A DNA stretch of 64,000 nucleotides, from positions 1,262,001 to 1,326,000 of the forward strand of contig JANQAK010000001.1 in the NCBI GenBank assembly GCA_024707075.1, in the 5' to 3' direction. This DNA comes from Afipia sp. (GTDB lineage: Bacteria; Pseudomonadota; Alphaproteobacteria; Rhizobiales; Xanthobacteraceae). How positions within the stretch are numbered: position 1 is the first letter of the stretch; every line of letters begins with the position of its first letter. Both the position numbers and the translations under genes were made by a program. Positions 1-10,119 of the stretch are shown one piece after another. Under the pieces are notes generated by a model that made no database searches, was not told the origin of the DNA, and worked only from the letters and a program-made list of their open reading frames with translations.

Positions 1-1342
1 TGATGAGGCGCGCCGCGTAGAAGCCGTCGAGCCCGCCCATATGCGGATCGTCGTGCGCCAGATGAGAAGGCAGCGTGCGGATATCACCCTCCTGGGTGAG
101 AATTTCGTCGAGCCCTGCCACCTCGTCGCGGCCGACCGGCGCGCGGCGAAGCCCCGATTCGGCGGCAAGGAGTTCCCCTACAGCCTGTTCGCCTTCCTCT
201 GGTTCCAGCGAGCAGGTGCAGTAGACCAGGGTTCCGCCGGGCTTCAGCAGTGTGACGGCTTTTTGCAGCAGACGCTTTTGCAGCGCCGCCAGCGCGCCGA
301 TGTCGGCTTCCTGTTTCAGCCATGCGACGTCGGGGTGACGCCGGATAGTGCCCGTCGCGGCACACGGCGCGTCCACCAGAATGCCGTCGAACAGCTCGTT
401 GCTCGCGGGCTGCCACTCGGCGGCGTCGGCCACCGCGGTCTCCGCCGTGAGCGCGAGGCGTGAGAGATTGTCCTTGAGCCGCGCGATGCGATTGGGCGAA
501 CGGTCCACCGCCGTCACCCGCGCGCCGGCATGAACCAGTTGCGCGGTCTTGCCGCCGGGCGCGGCGCAGAGATCGGCGATCGACTTGTCTTTAACGTCAC
601 CGAACAGCCGGGCCGGGAGCGCGGCGGCGGCGTCCTGCACCCACCACTGGCCGTCGTTGAAACCGGGCAGCATAGTGACGGAGCCGTGCAGCAGCGTGCG
701 CACCGTGCCGGTCGGCAGCGCCTCGCCGTGCAGGCGCGTCGCCCAGCCTTCGGGATCGGACTTCACCGTGAGATCGAGCGCCGGCTCAACGCTGATGGCG
801 GCGGCCATGGCGCGCGTGGCGTCTTCGCCATAGGCCGCGATCCAGCGTGTCACCAGCCACGGCGGCAGATCGAGCATCTGCGATTTGACTTCGTCGATCA
901 GCGGCTGGCCCTCGCGCGCGCAGCGCCGCAGCACGGCGTTGACGAGGCCGGCATATTTCGCCGCGCGGCGGTCCGCCTGCACGAGCCGCACCGAGAGATC
1001 GACGGCGGCATGATCCGGCACGTCCATCCACAAGATCTGCGCGGCGCCGATCAGCAACGCGCTCTGCGCGCGCGGCGCGTCGGTGGGAATCCCGCGATCG
1101 AGCAGCTTCGAGAGCACATGACCGAGGGTGCCGAGCCGGCGCAGAATCGTTGCAACCAGCCGGCGCATCAGCGCGCGGTCGCGGTCGGACAATGTTTTCA
1201 ATCCCGGATGCGCGCCCGCGCCGTCGAGCTGATCGTCCAGCATGCGGTGCTTGTGCAGCACGCCGTCAAGAATGTCGGCTGCGATGCGGCGCGCGGCGAG
1301 GCCGGGCACCTCGGTCGGCGGGGCAAATCTCGTAGAAGGCAT
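1..1342 (-). CDS. rsmB: RsmB-type 16S rRNA (cytosine-C5) methyltransferase, 3' end cut by window edge
   Basis: Methylates a cytosine of 16S rRNA using SAM. I read it in the minus frame from the ATG at 1342 (MPSTRFAPP) for 447 residues without a stop to the window edge, so the C-terminus is missing. Residues about 1-150 form the helical NusB-like RNA-binding domain. The Rossmann methyltransferase domain follows, with the SAM loop DLCAAPGGK near residue 256, the cysteine motif DAPCAATG near 323 and the catalytic YCTCSL near 373. Two cysteines, one catalytic and one for product release, are typical of the NOL1/NOP2/Sun family. A REP-like repeat lies upstream. The family call is strong; the exact target base is inferred from RsmB homology. 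Confidence 0.93.
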   Translation of the reverse strand, partial: MPSTRFAPPTEVPGLAARRIAADILDGVLHKHRMLDDQLDGAGAHPGLKTLSDRDRALMRRLVATILRRLGTLGHVLSKLLDRGIPTDAPRAQSALLIGAAQILWMDVPDHAAVDLSVRLVQADRRAAKYAGLVNAVLRRCAREGQPLIDEVKSQMLDLPPWLVTRWIAAYGEDATRAMAAAISVEPALDLTVKSDPEGWATRLHGEALPTGTVRTLLHGSVTMLPGFNDGQWWVQDAAAALPARLFGDVKDKSIADLCAAPGGKTAQLVHAGARVTAVDRSPNRIARLKDNLSRLALTAETAVADAAEWQPASNELFDGILVDAPCAATGTIRRHPDVAWLKQEADIGALAALQKRLLQKAVTLLKPGGTLVYCTCSLEPEEGEQAVGELLAAESGLRRAPVGRDEVAGLDEILTQEGDIRTLPSHLAHDDPHMGGLDGFYAARLI

Positions 1343-1509
1343 GCAAAAAACTTCGCTGGCGGGACAACACGCAACACGAGCAACGTCACCGCCGCGCCGC
1401 GTGCCGGAGAGAGATGGCACGCGAATATGCCAAATGTAAGAATCTTGCCGGATTTTCAATCGGGTCATGATGGCGGGCGCATGAGCGGTGCTGGATATTT
1501 TCGTGTACC

Positions 1510-1590
1510 GTCATTGCCGGGCTTGACCCGGCAATCCATCTGTCCTTTGACGACGTCAAAAAGGGGTCACCGGCTAAAGTTGGCAATGAC
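1510..1590. repeat. REP-like inverted repeat (family E)
   Basis: Imperfect palindromic element. It opens with a short self-complementary GC-rich arm (cattgccgggcttgacccgg) and closes with a degenerate reverse copy ending in ggcaatgac. Related copies lie at 43756-43838 and 42142-42230. It sits between rsmB and the SdhAF4-like gene. Confidence 0.6.
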
Positions 1591-1614
1591 AGCAAGACGG
1601 AACGAGCATCTGCG

Positions 1615-1836
1615 ATGAGCGACGATCCGATCAAAAATTCTTCTCCAGCGCCGGACGTCGTGCGTAAGCCGCTGTCGCCGCAGGCGCAACGCGCCCTGGC
1701 GGAAGCCGAGGAGCGGCGGCTGAAGGCGGCGCAGGAGAAAGCCCCGGCCGGCCCGAAGGAAATTCAGGGTCCGAAGGGGCCGGAACCGACCCGTTATGGC
1801 GACTGGGAGGTCAAGGGAATCGCGTCGGATTTCTGA
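1615..1836 (+). CDS. DUF1674 / SdhAF4-like succinate dehydrogenase assembly factor
   Basis: Small 73-residue protein. The N-terminal half is charged and probably disordered. The last 22 residues carry the family signature GPEPTRYGDWEVKGIASDF, which corresponds to the C-terminal motif of eukaryotic SDHAF4 (EPTRYGDW...SDF). In that family the protein chaperones the flavinylated SdhA subunit before complex II assembly. The structural sdhCDAB genes are in this window but about 48 kb away (49.6-53.1 kb) on the other strand, so any joint role is functional rather than operonic. Start is the ATG at 1615. Family assignment is strong; the assembly role is inferred from eukaryotic and alphaproteobacterial homologues. 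Confidence 0.85.
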   Translation: MSDDPIKNSSPAPDVVRKPLSPQAQRALAEAEERRLKAAQEKAPAGPKEIQGPKGPEPTRYGDWEVKGIASDF

Positions 1837-1920
1837 GGTGTCGCCGGGCGGGTAGGTAGAAATACCGGCATCTCATGTTGTGGCTTGCGGGATCAGGATA
1901 ATTTGCCTTAATTTAGGCTT

Positions 1921-2532
1921 ATGTTCCTAGATCGGCAACGTCCTTATCCCATTCGGCGTTCGGCTGCGGGCGCGCCGCCATGGCTGTTCGGGCTGGTCTT
2001 CGTCCTCGGCCTCGCGATCGGCACCCTGATCCCGCTGCGCGATCATCTGCCTTGGAAACTCCCTTCGGCCACCGCAGCCGCGTCAGCGCATTCGCCCATT
2101 CCGGATTCTGCTCTGCTTGCCGCGCCGGTGATCTGGAGCCGCGACGGCCATCCGGGCGTGCGGCATTTTGTCGAAGTCTTGCGCGTGATCGATGGCGACA
2201 CGTTCGAGGCGCGGGTGCATTTGTGGCCGGGGCTGGACATGACGACGCGAGTACGCTTGCGCGGCATCGATGCGCCGGAGTTGAAAGCTGCCTGCGCCGA
2301 GGAGACGCGCATGGCGGAAGCCGCGAGCGAGGCGTTGCGCGCGCAACTCGCCGGCGGCGATGTCGCGATCTTCAATATCGGTCCCGACAAATACAACGGC
2401 CGCGTGGTGGCCGACGCCGCGACACGGAGTACGCCGAGCGTAGCGAACGCGCTGCTCGCGGCAGGTCATGCGCGCCAATATCAGGGCGGTCGTCGCGGCG
2501 GTTGGTGCGGGACAGCCTTGAGAGCGGGATAA
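1921..2532 (+). CDS. Staphylococcal-nuclease-like (SNase/thermonuclease) domain protein, membrane-anchored
   Basis: 203 residues. One hydrophobic segment (about residues 21-38, WLFGLVFVLG...) is likely an uncleaved signal anchor placing the domain in the periplasm. The SNase OB-fold starts near residue 82. VIDGDTF (D91, D93) and VRLRGIDAPEL (Arg112/114, D118, E120) match the Ca-binding and catalytic residues of staphylococcal nuclease, and DKYNGRVVAD supplies the second catalytic arginine. It should hydrolyse DNA or RNA phosphodiesters. The C-terminus (RRGGWCG) is the usual end of alphaproteobacterial members. It is followed by a REP element and a bidirectional terminator. Confidence 0.85.
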   Translation: MFLDRQRPYPIRRSAAGAPPWLFGLVFVLGLAIGTLIPLRDHLPWKLPSATAAASAHSPIPDSALLAAPVIWSRDGHPGVRHFVEVLRVIDGDTFEARVHLWPGLDMTTRVRLRGIDAPELKAACAEETRMAEAASEALRAQLAGGDVAIFNIGPDKYNGRVVADAATRSTPSVANALLAAGHARQYQGGRRGGWCGTALRAG

Positions 2533-2541
2533 CTCCCGAGA

Positions 2542-2653
2542 CGTCATTGCGAGCCAACGGGTCCGGCTTCGCCGGCCCGATGACAGGCTCCGCGAAGCAA
2601 TCCAGAGCGACGAGCAGGAAACTGGATTGTTGCAAGGGCTGCTCGCGATGACG
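2542..2653. repeat. REP-like element (family B)
   Basis: Inverted pair starting cgtcattgcgagccaac and ending tgctcgcgatgacg, with an inner gaagcaatccag / ctggattg pair. Same family as 28468-28549, 42764-42854 and 56340-56424. Confidence 0.6.
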
Positions 2654-2675
2654 GCTTATTGTATCGTCGCTCAAT

Positions 2676-2704
2676 AAAAAAGCCGCGTAAACACGCGGCT
2701 TTTT
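2676..2704. terminator. Bidirectional Rho-independent terminator
   Basis: Perfect 8-bp stem AGCCGCGT / ACGCGGCT (2681-2688 and 2693-2700) with a 4-base loop, flanked by AAAAA on the left and TTTT on the right. It sits between the convergent nuclease and L,D-transpeptidase genes and can serve both. Confidence 0.85.
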
Positions 2705-2723
2705 GCATTCTCACAACAAGATG

Positions 2724-3251
2724 TCAGCGCGCTGTGACCACCACCTGGGTGCCGACCTCGACGCGATCGAACAGGTCGGTGATGTCCTGATTGTACATCC
2801 GCACGCAGCCGTAGGAGACATAGCCGCCGACCGAGTTCGGCCGGTTGGTGCCGTGAATGGCGTATTCGCCTCCGGCCAGCGTCATCGCGGCGACGCCCAT
2901 CGGATTTGACGGCGAGCCGCCGGGAATGACATCGGGAATGCTCGGGTTGTCGCGCTTCACCTCTGCGGGCGGTGCCCATGCGGGCTGGCGATATTTGCCG
3001 TCGATGCGGGTGGTGCCGGCCCACTGCTTGCCGGCCTTGCCGACGCCGACCGGATAGCGCAGCGCGCGGCCTTCGCCGAGCACGAGATAGAGTTTGCGCT
3101 CGTTGGTCTTCACCACGATGGTGCCCGGCGCATAGCCGTCGGGAGAGGCGACCACCGATGGCGCGGCCTGCGCTGCCGTGCCGGCCAATCCCAGTGCCGA
3201 AAATCCGATGGCCGTGACTGCCAAGGTCATCGCGAGTTTACGCAACATCAT
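2724..3251 (-). CDS. Secreted L,D-transpeptidase (YkuD domain)
   Basis: 175 residues. A Sec signal peptide spans about residues 1-30 (ending AAQAA). The YkuD catalytic domain runs from about 42 to 173. The conserved histidine is H133 in AIHGTNRP, and the catalytic cysteine is C149 in SYGCVRM, where the more usual SHGC has Tyr in place of His. These enzymes form 3-3 peptidoglycan cross-links or attach lipoproteins or outer-membrane proteins to meso-DAP in the periplasm. Rhizobiales and Bradyrhizobiaceae carry many paralogues, so the specific reaction cannot be assigned. Single gene with its own terminator at 2676-2704. Confidence 0.88.
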   Translation of the reverse strand: MMLRKLAMTLAVTAIGFSALGLAGTAAQAAPSVVASPDGYAPGTIVVKTNERKLYLVLGEGRALRYPVGVGKAGKQWAGTTRIDGKYRQPAWAPPAEVKRDNPSIPDVIPGGSPSNPMGVAAMTLAGGEYAIHGTNRPNSVGGYVSYGCVRMYNQDITDLFDRVEVGTQVVVTAR

Positions 3252-3412
3252 TGTCTCCAGTCTTTTTATTTCATCGCAGGCGCAGGGCTGCGCAACCGGT
3301 CGCCACCCTACGGCAAGGCCTTCAACACCCCCTTATCGCCGGATGCAAAAGGCCGTTGTGCGGGCCTTAAAAAGAAAATTCCGGCGGCAAAGTAAATGCC
3401 CGGAAAACAACA

Positions 3413-3441
3413 CACCCGCCCAAACGATGTTTGGGCGGGTG
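3413..3441. terminator. Strong hairpin downstream of acs
   Basis: 12-bp perfect stem CACCCGCCCAAA / TTTGGGCGGGTG with a 5-base loop. On the minus strand (acs direction) it is followed by a moderately T-rich run (tgttgtttt). Probable acs terminator. Confidence 0.6.
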
Positions 3442-3519
3442 ACATTTTTGTGAGGCACGGGATTTCCGCCGGAACCGATCGCACGCAGATGCCGCGCTTT
3501 CGCAAAAACCCGGTGCGCC

Positions 3520-5472
<1,953 letters not shown>

Positions 5473-5640
5473 AGCTTCTCATTCCCTCCACGCCGCAATC
5501 CCGCGTCACAGCATGCGCGCGGGCGTGTTCTTGGTTGAGACCATTATGCGCTTTCGCATATAGGGACGACAAGCCGCAGCGGATAGGACTTTTGTCTGGC
5601 TTCAAACCGCCGGACCACCAGATACGGGGCCGGGTTGGTC

Positions 5641-6318
5641 TCAAGCCGGCAAAACAAGCTCCCATACGGCGGTCTGCTTGATCTCGGTGTCCTCGAGGTC
5701 GCGGGTCACCGGCACGCTGTAATCGGCGATCCGGCGCAATTTGTCGCGGGGCAGGTAGCTGCGGCCGGGGTCGCCGATCAGCACGGTTGCGCCGCGTGCC
5801 GCATGGGCGTGAAGAAAGTCGAAAGCCCGCTGCGCGGTGTCGCGCTCATAGAAAATATCGCCGGCGAGGATGACATCCCAGCGTCCGGCATCCGGCGCGG
5901 CAAGCAGATCCTCCTGACATGTCGTCAGCGCGACGCCGTTTTGTGCCGCGTTCAGCGTGGCCGCGGCACAGGCGAAGGCGTCGATGTCGGCGACGGTCAC
6001 CGTTGTGGCACCGGCCTTCAGGGCCGCGATGCCCACAAGGCCCGATCCGCTGGCGAGATCGAGCACCGTCCTGCCGCGCACGATTTCCGGATGATCGAGA
6101 ACGTGTCGCGCCAGCGCCTGACCGCCGGCCCATGCAAAGGCCCAGAATGGCGGCGGCAGTCCGGCTTCGCCGAGTTCCTCTTCGGTCTTGTGCCACAGAG
6201 GCACAGCTTCGTCGGCGACGAAGATCGCAATCTCGGGGGCGAGTGGCACCGCGCGCAACCGCGTGTTGGCGCGGATGAAGGCGTCCTTGTCGGCGATGGG
6301 TGGTGCCTCGGGTTTCAT
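5641..6318 (-). CDS. Class I SAM methyltransferase, ETFB-lysine methyltransferase (METTL20)-like
   Basis: 225 residues from the ATG at 6318 (MKPEAPPIADKD). A longer reading would run into the REP element upstream, giving the nonsense peptide WVPAFAGTT, so the shorter start is chosen. The Rossmann SAM motif VLDLASGSGLVGIAALKAG is near residue 80. VADIDAFACAAA and the post-II DVILAGDIFYE follow the pattern of METTL20/PrmA-like protein methyltransferases. Bacterial homologues (Agrobacterium ETFBKMT) trimethylate the beta subunit of electron-transfer flavoprotein. A generic nicotinamide N-methyltransferase-like label is the alternative. The methyltransferase call is strong; the substrate is inferred. 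Confidence 0.78.
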   Translation of the reverse strand: MKPEAPPIADKDAFIRANTRLRAVPLAPEIAIFVADEAVPLWHKTEEELGEAGLPPPFWAFAWAGGQALARHVLDHPEIVRGRTVLDLASGSGLVGIAALKAGATTVTVADIDAFACAAATLNAAQNGVALTTCQEDLLAAPDAGRWDVILAGDIFYERDTAQRAFDFLHAHAARGATVLIGDPGRSYLPRDKLRRIADYSVPVTRDLEDTEIKQTAVWELVLPA

Positions 6319-6340
6319 GCGCGAACGGCCAATCCTTGAT

Positions 6341-6471
6341 GTCGTCCCGGCGAAGGCCGGGACCCATAACCACCACATCCGGAAATTGCGCGGGATCGAA
6401 GTTTGATTGTTTCGTCTATCCATAAATGAAGAGCTATCGGGAGTATGGGTCCCGGCCTTCGCCGGGACGAC
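6341..6471. repeat. Composite inverted-repeat element (family A), 131 bp
   Basis: Two 27-base arms in inverted orientation (6341-6367 and 6445-6471). Each arm is itself a small hairpin (gtcccggcgaaggccgggac). The spacer begins aaccac and ends gggagt. See also 23247-23368, 26797-26913, 40742-40865 and 58236-58352. Confidence 0.8.
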
Positions 6472-6483
6472 GATAGATCAACC

Positions 6484-6897
6484 TTACACGCCGCCCATCT
6501 TGCAGATCAGCTTCCACGCATCCGCCGTCACGCTCTGCACCGACAGCCGCGACTGCTTGAGCAGGTCCATCTCCGCCAATTTCGGTTCGGCTTTCACCGC
6601 AACGAGCGTCACCGGCGTCTTCAGCGGCTTGTCGGCCTTGAGATCGACGCAGACGAATTTTTCCGTCTTGTCGGTGGGGTCGGGATAGTGCTCACGGATG
6701 ATCTCGGCGATGCCGACGATCTCCTTGCCCTCGTTGGAGTGATAGAAGAAGGCGCGGTCGCCCTTTTTCATCTTCATCATGTTGAGCTTGGCGGTGTGGT
6801 TGCGCACGCCGGTCCAGGCTTCGCCCTTGGCGCCTTTCGCCACCTGCTGGTCCCACGACCATACCGAGGGTTCGGATTTCACCAGCCAGTAGGCCAT
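6484..6897 (-). CDS. EVE domain-containing protein (DUF55)
   Basis: 137 residues made of one EVE/PUA-like domain. It starts MAYWLVKSEP and continues with the conserved WTGVRNHTAKLNM and GDRAFFYHSN segments and the C-terminal SVQSVTADAW. EVE domains bind modified bases in DNA or RNA; the best known relative is human THYN1. It is the last gene of the minus-strand run tsaD-gpsA-EVE, 13 bp from gpsA. That arrangement recurs in related genomes and suggests a housekeeping, perhaps tRNA-linked, role rather than defence. Biochemical function unknown. Confidence 0.9.
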   Translation of the reverse strand: MAYWLVKSEPSVWSWDQQVAKGAKGEAWTGVRNHTAKLNMMKMKKGDRAFFYHSNEGKEIVGIAEIIREHYPDPTDKTEKFVCVDLKADKPLKTPVTLVAVKAEPKLAEMDLLKQSRLSVQSVTADAWKLICKMGGV

Positions 6898-6910
6898 CGT
6901 CGTTTCCCCT

Positions 6911-7891
6911 TTATCCTTCCGACCGGAACGGCCGGGTCAGCAGCGCCTCGATCGCGGCGTCGACACTCAGCCTGCCGCCCAGCACCGCCGCCACCGCGCT
7001 CGCCACCGGCATTTCGACGTTTTTCGCGTTGGCGAGTTCGATCAGCACCGGTGCGGTGAATTCGCCTTCGACCAGCCTGTCGCGCGGCGGCGTCTCGCCC
7101 CTTCCAAGTGCGAGGCCGTGGGAAAAATTGCGCGACTGAGGGCTCGAACAGGACAGTAGCAGGTCGCCGAGGCCCGACAGGCCCGCAATGGTTTCCGGCT
7201 TCGCGCCGCAGGCGACGCCGAGCCGCATCAGTTCGGCGAAGCCGCGCGTGGTCAGCGCCGCCAGCGCCGATGCGCCGAGCTGCTTTCCGGCGACGATGCC
7301 CGCCGCGATCGCCAGCACGTTCTTGGCCGCGCCGCCGATCTCGACGCCGCGCACGTCGGTGGAATGATAGGGTCGGAATGTCGCCGAGCCGAGCGCCTGC
7401 ACCAGCGCCTTCGCCAGCGTCTCGTCGCGCGTCGCCAGCGTGACGGCTGTCGGCAATCCGCGCGCGACGTCGATGTCGAAGCTCGGCCCCGACAGGATCG
7501 CGGGCACGGCGCGCGGCGCGACGTCCGTGACGATCTCCGTCATGAATTTGTGCGTGCCGCGCTCGATGCCTTTCGCGCAGACGATGACAGGCGTGCCGGG
7601 CGCAAGATATGGCGCCAGCGCGATGGCCGCTTGCCGCAGGCTTTGCGCGGGCGTCACCAGCAGCACGGCGCTGGCTTTGCCTGCTCGAGCGAGATCGCTG
7701 CCGACCGTGATCGTCGCCGCAAGCTGGATGCCGGGCAGCTTCGGGTTCTCGCGGGTCTGCGACATTCTTTGCGCTGCGGCGGAATCGCGTGCGTAAAGAA
7801 TCACGTCACGTCCGGCGCGCGACGCCGCGTTCGCAAGTGCCGTGCCCCACGCACCGGCGCCGATAATGGAGATGGTTTGATGTGAAATCAT
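6911..7891 (-). CDS. gpsA: Glycerol-3-phosphate dehydrogenase [NAD(P)+]
   Basis: 326 residues. It reduces dihydroxyacetone phosphate to sn-glycerol-3-phosphate, the backbone precursor for phospholipids. The N-terminal Rossmann motif is [33 protein letters not shown] and the [21 protein letters not shown] segment are diagnostic. The C-terminal domain has the catalytic lysine in [14 protein letters not shown] and the [13 protein letters not shown] motif. It lies between tsaD (167 bp upstream, with a repeat in the gap) and the EVE gene (13 bp downstream), probably in one transcript. Confidence 0.96.
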   Translation of the reverse strand: MISHQTISIIGAGAWGTALANAASRAGRDVILYARDSAAAQRMSQTRENPKLPGIQLAATITVGSDLARAGKASAVLLVTPAQSLRQAAIALAPYLAPGTPVIVCAKGIERGTHKFMTEIVTDVAPRAVPAILSGPSFDIDVARGLPTAVTLATRDETLAKALVQALGSATFRPYHSTDVRGVEIGGAAKNVLAIAAGIVAGKQLGASALAALTTRGFAELMRLGVACGAKPETIAGLSGLGDLLLSCSSPQSRNFSHGLALGRGETPPRDRLVEGEFTAPVLIELANAKNVEMPVASAVAAVLGGRLSVDAAIEALLTRPFRSEG

Positions 7892-7906
7892 ATGACGGTC
7901 CCGTCT

Positions 7907-8023
7907 TCACCTCTCCCCGATGGGGAGAGGTCGCGCCGCAGGCGCGGGTGAGGGGGACCGTTGCCTCATTGGTGTATCGAACCCCCTCACCCCGGCCCTC
8001 TCCCCCACGGGGAGAGGGAGACA
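7907..8023. repeat. Inverted-repeat element (family D) between gpsA and tsaD
   Basis: Hairpin cctctccccgatggggagagg at the left, mirrored at the right by ctctcccccacggggagagg, with an inner gggtgaggggga / ccccctcacccc pair. A REP-like cruciform inside the putative tsaD-gpsA operon. Confidence 0.7.
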
Positions 8024-8058
8024 TCACGGCGAGCGCGCGTTTCATGTCTCGTGACATC

Positions 8059-9150
8059 TCAGTGCCGCGCGCGGGTGTTGGCGAATTTCGCCGGCGTCGA
8101 GGCGGTCTCGTCGAGACGCCATCGCGCGCGCGGCGCGGTTTCCATGTCGTCCACCATCTTGAGCGCGAGCCGTTCCGCGCCGGCCCAGGCGATCATCGCG
8201 CCGTTATCGGTGCAGAGCGCGGGCGGCGGAATAATGAGCATGGTTTGCGCGCGGGCCGCGATGTCATGCAGCGCGTTGCGGATCGCGAGATTGGAGGCGA
8301 CGCCGCCGGCCGCCACCAGCGCGCGCGGCGGGCCGAACTGTTCGTGAAACAATCGCAGGCCGACGCTGATCCGGTCGGCGGTGAGATCGAGCACGGCGGC
8401 CTGAAAGCCCGCGCACAGATCGTTCACGTCCTGCGGCTCGAGCGGCGCGAGACGCGCGACCTCGTTGCGCACGGCGGTCTTCAATCCGGACAGCGAGAAA
8501 TTCGCATCGGGCCGCCCGACCATCGGGCGCGGAAACTGAAACCGCGCCGGATTGCCATGCGCCGCCGCCTGCTCCACCTGCGGCCCGCCGGGATAGGGCA
8601 GGTCCAACATCTTGGCGACCTTGTCGAACGCCTCGCCCATCGCGTCGTCCACCGTGGTGCCGAGCCGGACATATTTTCCGACGCCGAGCACGGCGACGAT
8701 CTGGGTGTGGCCGCCTGAGGCGAGAAACAGGCAATAGGGAAATGCCAGCGCCACAGTGAGGCGCGGCGTCAGCGCATGCGCCTCCAGATGATTGACCGCG
8801 ATCAATGGCGTGTTGTGCACGAGTGCGATTGCCTTCGCCGTGGTCAGGCCGACAATGACGCCGCCGATCAGGCCGGGGCCAGCGGCAGCAGCCACGGCGC
8901 TGAGATCGCCGAAGCCGACATTCGCTTCCTTCATCGCCGCGCGGATGATGCCGTCGAGCATGTCGACATGGGCGCGCGCGGCGATCTCCGGCACCACGCC
9001 GCCGAACGGCGCGTGCTCATTGATCTGCGAGCGCACGATGTTGGACAGAATCCGCCCGGAGCCGTCGCGCTGCCGTTCGACGACGGCGGCCGCGGTCTCG
9101 TCGCAGGTGGTCTCGATGCCCAGCACCAGTGTCGGCTTGCCGCTCGCCAA
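8059..9150 (-). CDS. tsaD: tRNA N6-adenosine threonylcarbamoyltransferase
   Basis: 363 residues. It transfers threonylcarbamoyl from TC-AMP to A37 of ANN-decoding tRNAs, with TsaB and Tsa[17 protein letters not shown] opens the ASKHA fold, and HLEAH (near residue 120) is the metal-binding HxExH motif. [10 protein letters not shown], the [15 protein letters not shown] segment and [13 protein letters not shown] are all conserved. It diverges from hemD across 161 bp, so the two promoters share that space. Assignment secure. Confidence 0.97.
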   Translation of the reverse strand: MASGKPTLVLGIETTCDETAAAVVERQRDGSGRILSNIVRSQINEHAPFGGVVPEIAARAHVDMLDGIIRAAMKEANVGFGDLSAVAAAAGPGLIGGVIVGLTTAKAIALVHNTPLIAVNHLEAHALTPRLTVALAFPYCLFLASGGHTQIVAVLGVGKYVRLGTTVDDAMGEAFDKVAKMLDLPYPGGPQVEQAAAHGNPARFQFPRPMVGRPDANFSLSGLKTAVRNEVARLAPLEPQDVNDLCAGFQAAVLDLTADRISVGLRLFHEQFGPPRALVAAGGVASNLAIRNALHDIAARAQTMLIIPPPALCTDNGAMIAWAGAERLALKMVDDMETAPRARWRLDETASTPAKFANTRARH

Positions 9151-9311
9151 TTTCAGTCCTTGCTTTGGTCGCCGATCCGGCGTTTCCCTTTAACGTTTCT
9201 TAGCCTTCCGCAGGCCACAACGTCATTCGCCAACCGGGTGTCATTCGAGGGGTTCATAACGTGAAATTGCGAGATGGGCTATCCTTAGCTGTTGCCCCGG
9301 GAGCGTCGTAA

Positions 9312-10058
9312 ATGGCCATTCTTGTGACGCGGCCGGAGCCGGACAACGAGAAGACGGCGGCGGCCCTGCGCGCGCGCGGATATGACGCGCTGCTGTCGCC
9401 CATGCTGCGCTATGAGGCGATCCCCTTTCACGGCGAGGACGATGCCGCCTATGACGGCGTCGTCATCACCAGCGCCAACGCGATCCGCGCCATCGAAAGC
9501 CATCCGTCCCGGCAGCATCTGTTCGGACTGCGCGCCTTCGCGGTCGGCGAACACACCGCGGAGGCCGCCCGCAGCGCCGGGTTCGGCGATGTGGTGAGCG
9601 CGACGGGCGGTGCGCGCGCCTTGAGCGACCTCATCGTCAGGACCGTTGCGACGAGGCAACTGAAGAAGGGCGCGACGCTGTGCTATCTTGCAGGCGCGGA
9701 CCTTGCGCATGATCTCGCCGCCGATCTCGGCGCGCGCGGTTTCACGGTGGTGACGCATACGACCTACCGGATGGTGCCGGTGGCGGGGTTCCCCGCCGGA
9801 ATCGGCGACGCCTTTCGTGCCGGCGGCATCGAGGCGGTGCTGCATTATTCCCGGCGCAGCGCGCGCGCCTTTCTCGATGCGGCGCGGGCCGACGGGATCG
9901 AGATTTCGGCCTTGGCTTTGCCGCAATGCTGCATCTCCGATGCGGTGGCGGGCATTCTCCGCGAGGCCGGCGCGATGCAGGTGGTGGCGGCGCGCACGCC
10001 GGACGAGGCGGCTATGTTCGATGCGCTGGACAGGACGATCAAACCGTCGTCCAAGTGA
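9312..10058 (+). CDS. hemD: Uroporphyrinogen-III synthase
   Basis: 248 residues. It cyclises hydroxymethylbilane to uroporphyrinogen III in tetrapyrrole synthesis. The family is poorly conserved. Recognisable features are the N-terminal MAILVTRPEPDNEKTAAALRARGYDALLSPML, VVITSANAIRAIES, and the C-terminal VLHYSRRSARAFLDAA and ALPQCCISDAVAGIL segments. The ATG directly follows a TAA. Downstream come the mitofilin-like gene and hemY, the usual alphaproteobacterial hemD cluster. hemC, often adjacent elsewhere, is not present in this window. Confidence 0.9.
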   Translation: MAILVTRPEPDNEKTAAALRARGYDALLSPMLRYEAIPFHGEDDAAYDGVVITSANAIRAIESHPSRQHLFGLRAFAVGEHTAEAARSAGFGDVVSATGGARALSDLIVRTVATRQLKKGATLCYLAGADLAHDLAADLGARGFTVVTHTTYRMVPVAGFPAGIGDAFRAGGIEAVLHYSRRSARAFLDAARADGIEISALALPQCCISDAVAGILREAGAMQVVAARTPDEAAMFDALDRTIKPSSK

Positions 10059-10119
10059 AGGGCTTTCGCAGAATCTCTTGTCAGAATCTGCTACTGTGGC
10101 GCGACAGGAGTGAGTTCCG

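Noticed and set aside
6341-6471. Inverted repeats taken as a CRISPR array or as coding (peptides such as WVPAFAGTT)
   Set aside because: Repeats are dispersed single palindromic pairs rather than regularly spaced direct repeats, and the peptide arises from the repeat sequence wherever it occurs.
6484-6897. EVE protein as part of a modified-DNA defence system
   Set aside because: It lies in a housekeeping run with gpsA and tsaD, with no restriction or nuclease domain fused or adjacent.
9204-9311. Possible hemC remnant or leader peptide before hemD
   Set aside because: The 35-codon frame ending at the TAA before hemD shows no HemC similarity and has no convincing start site.
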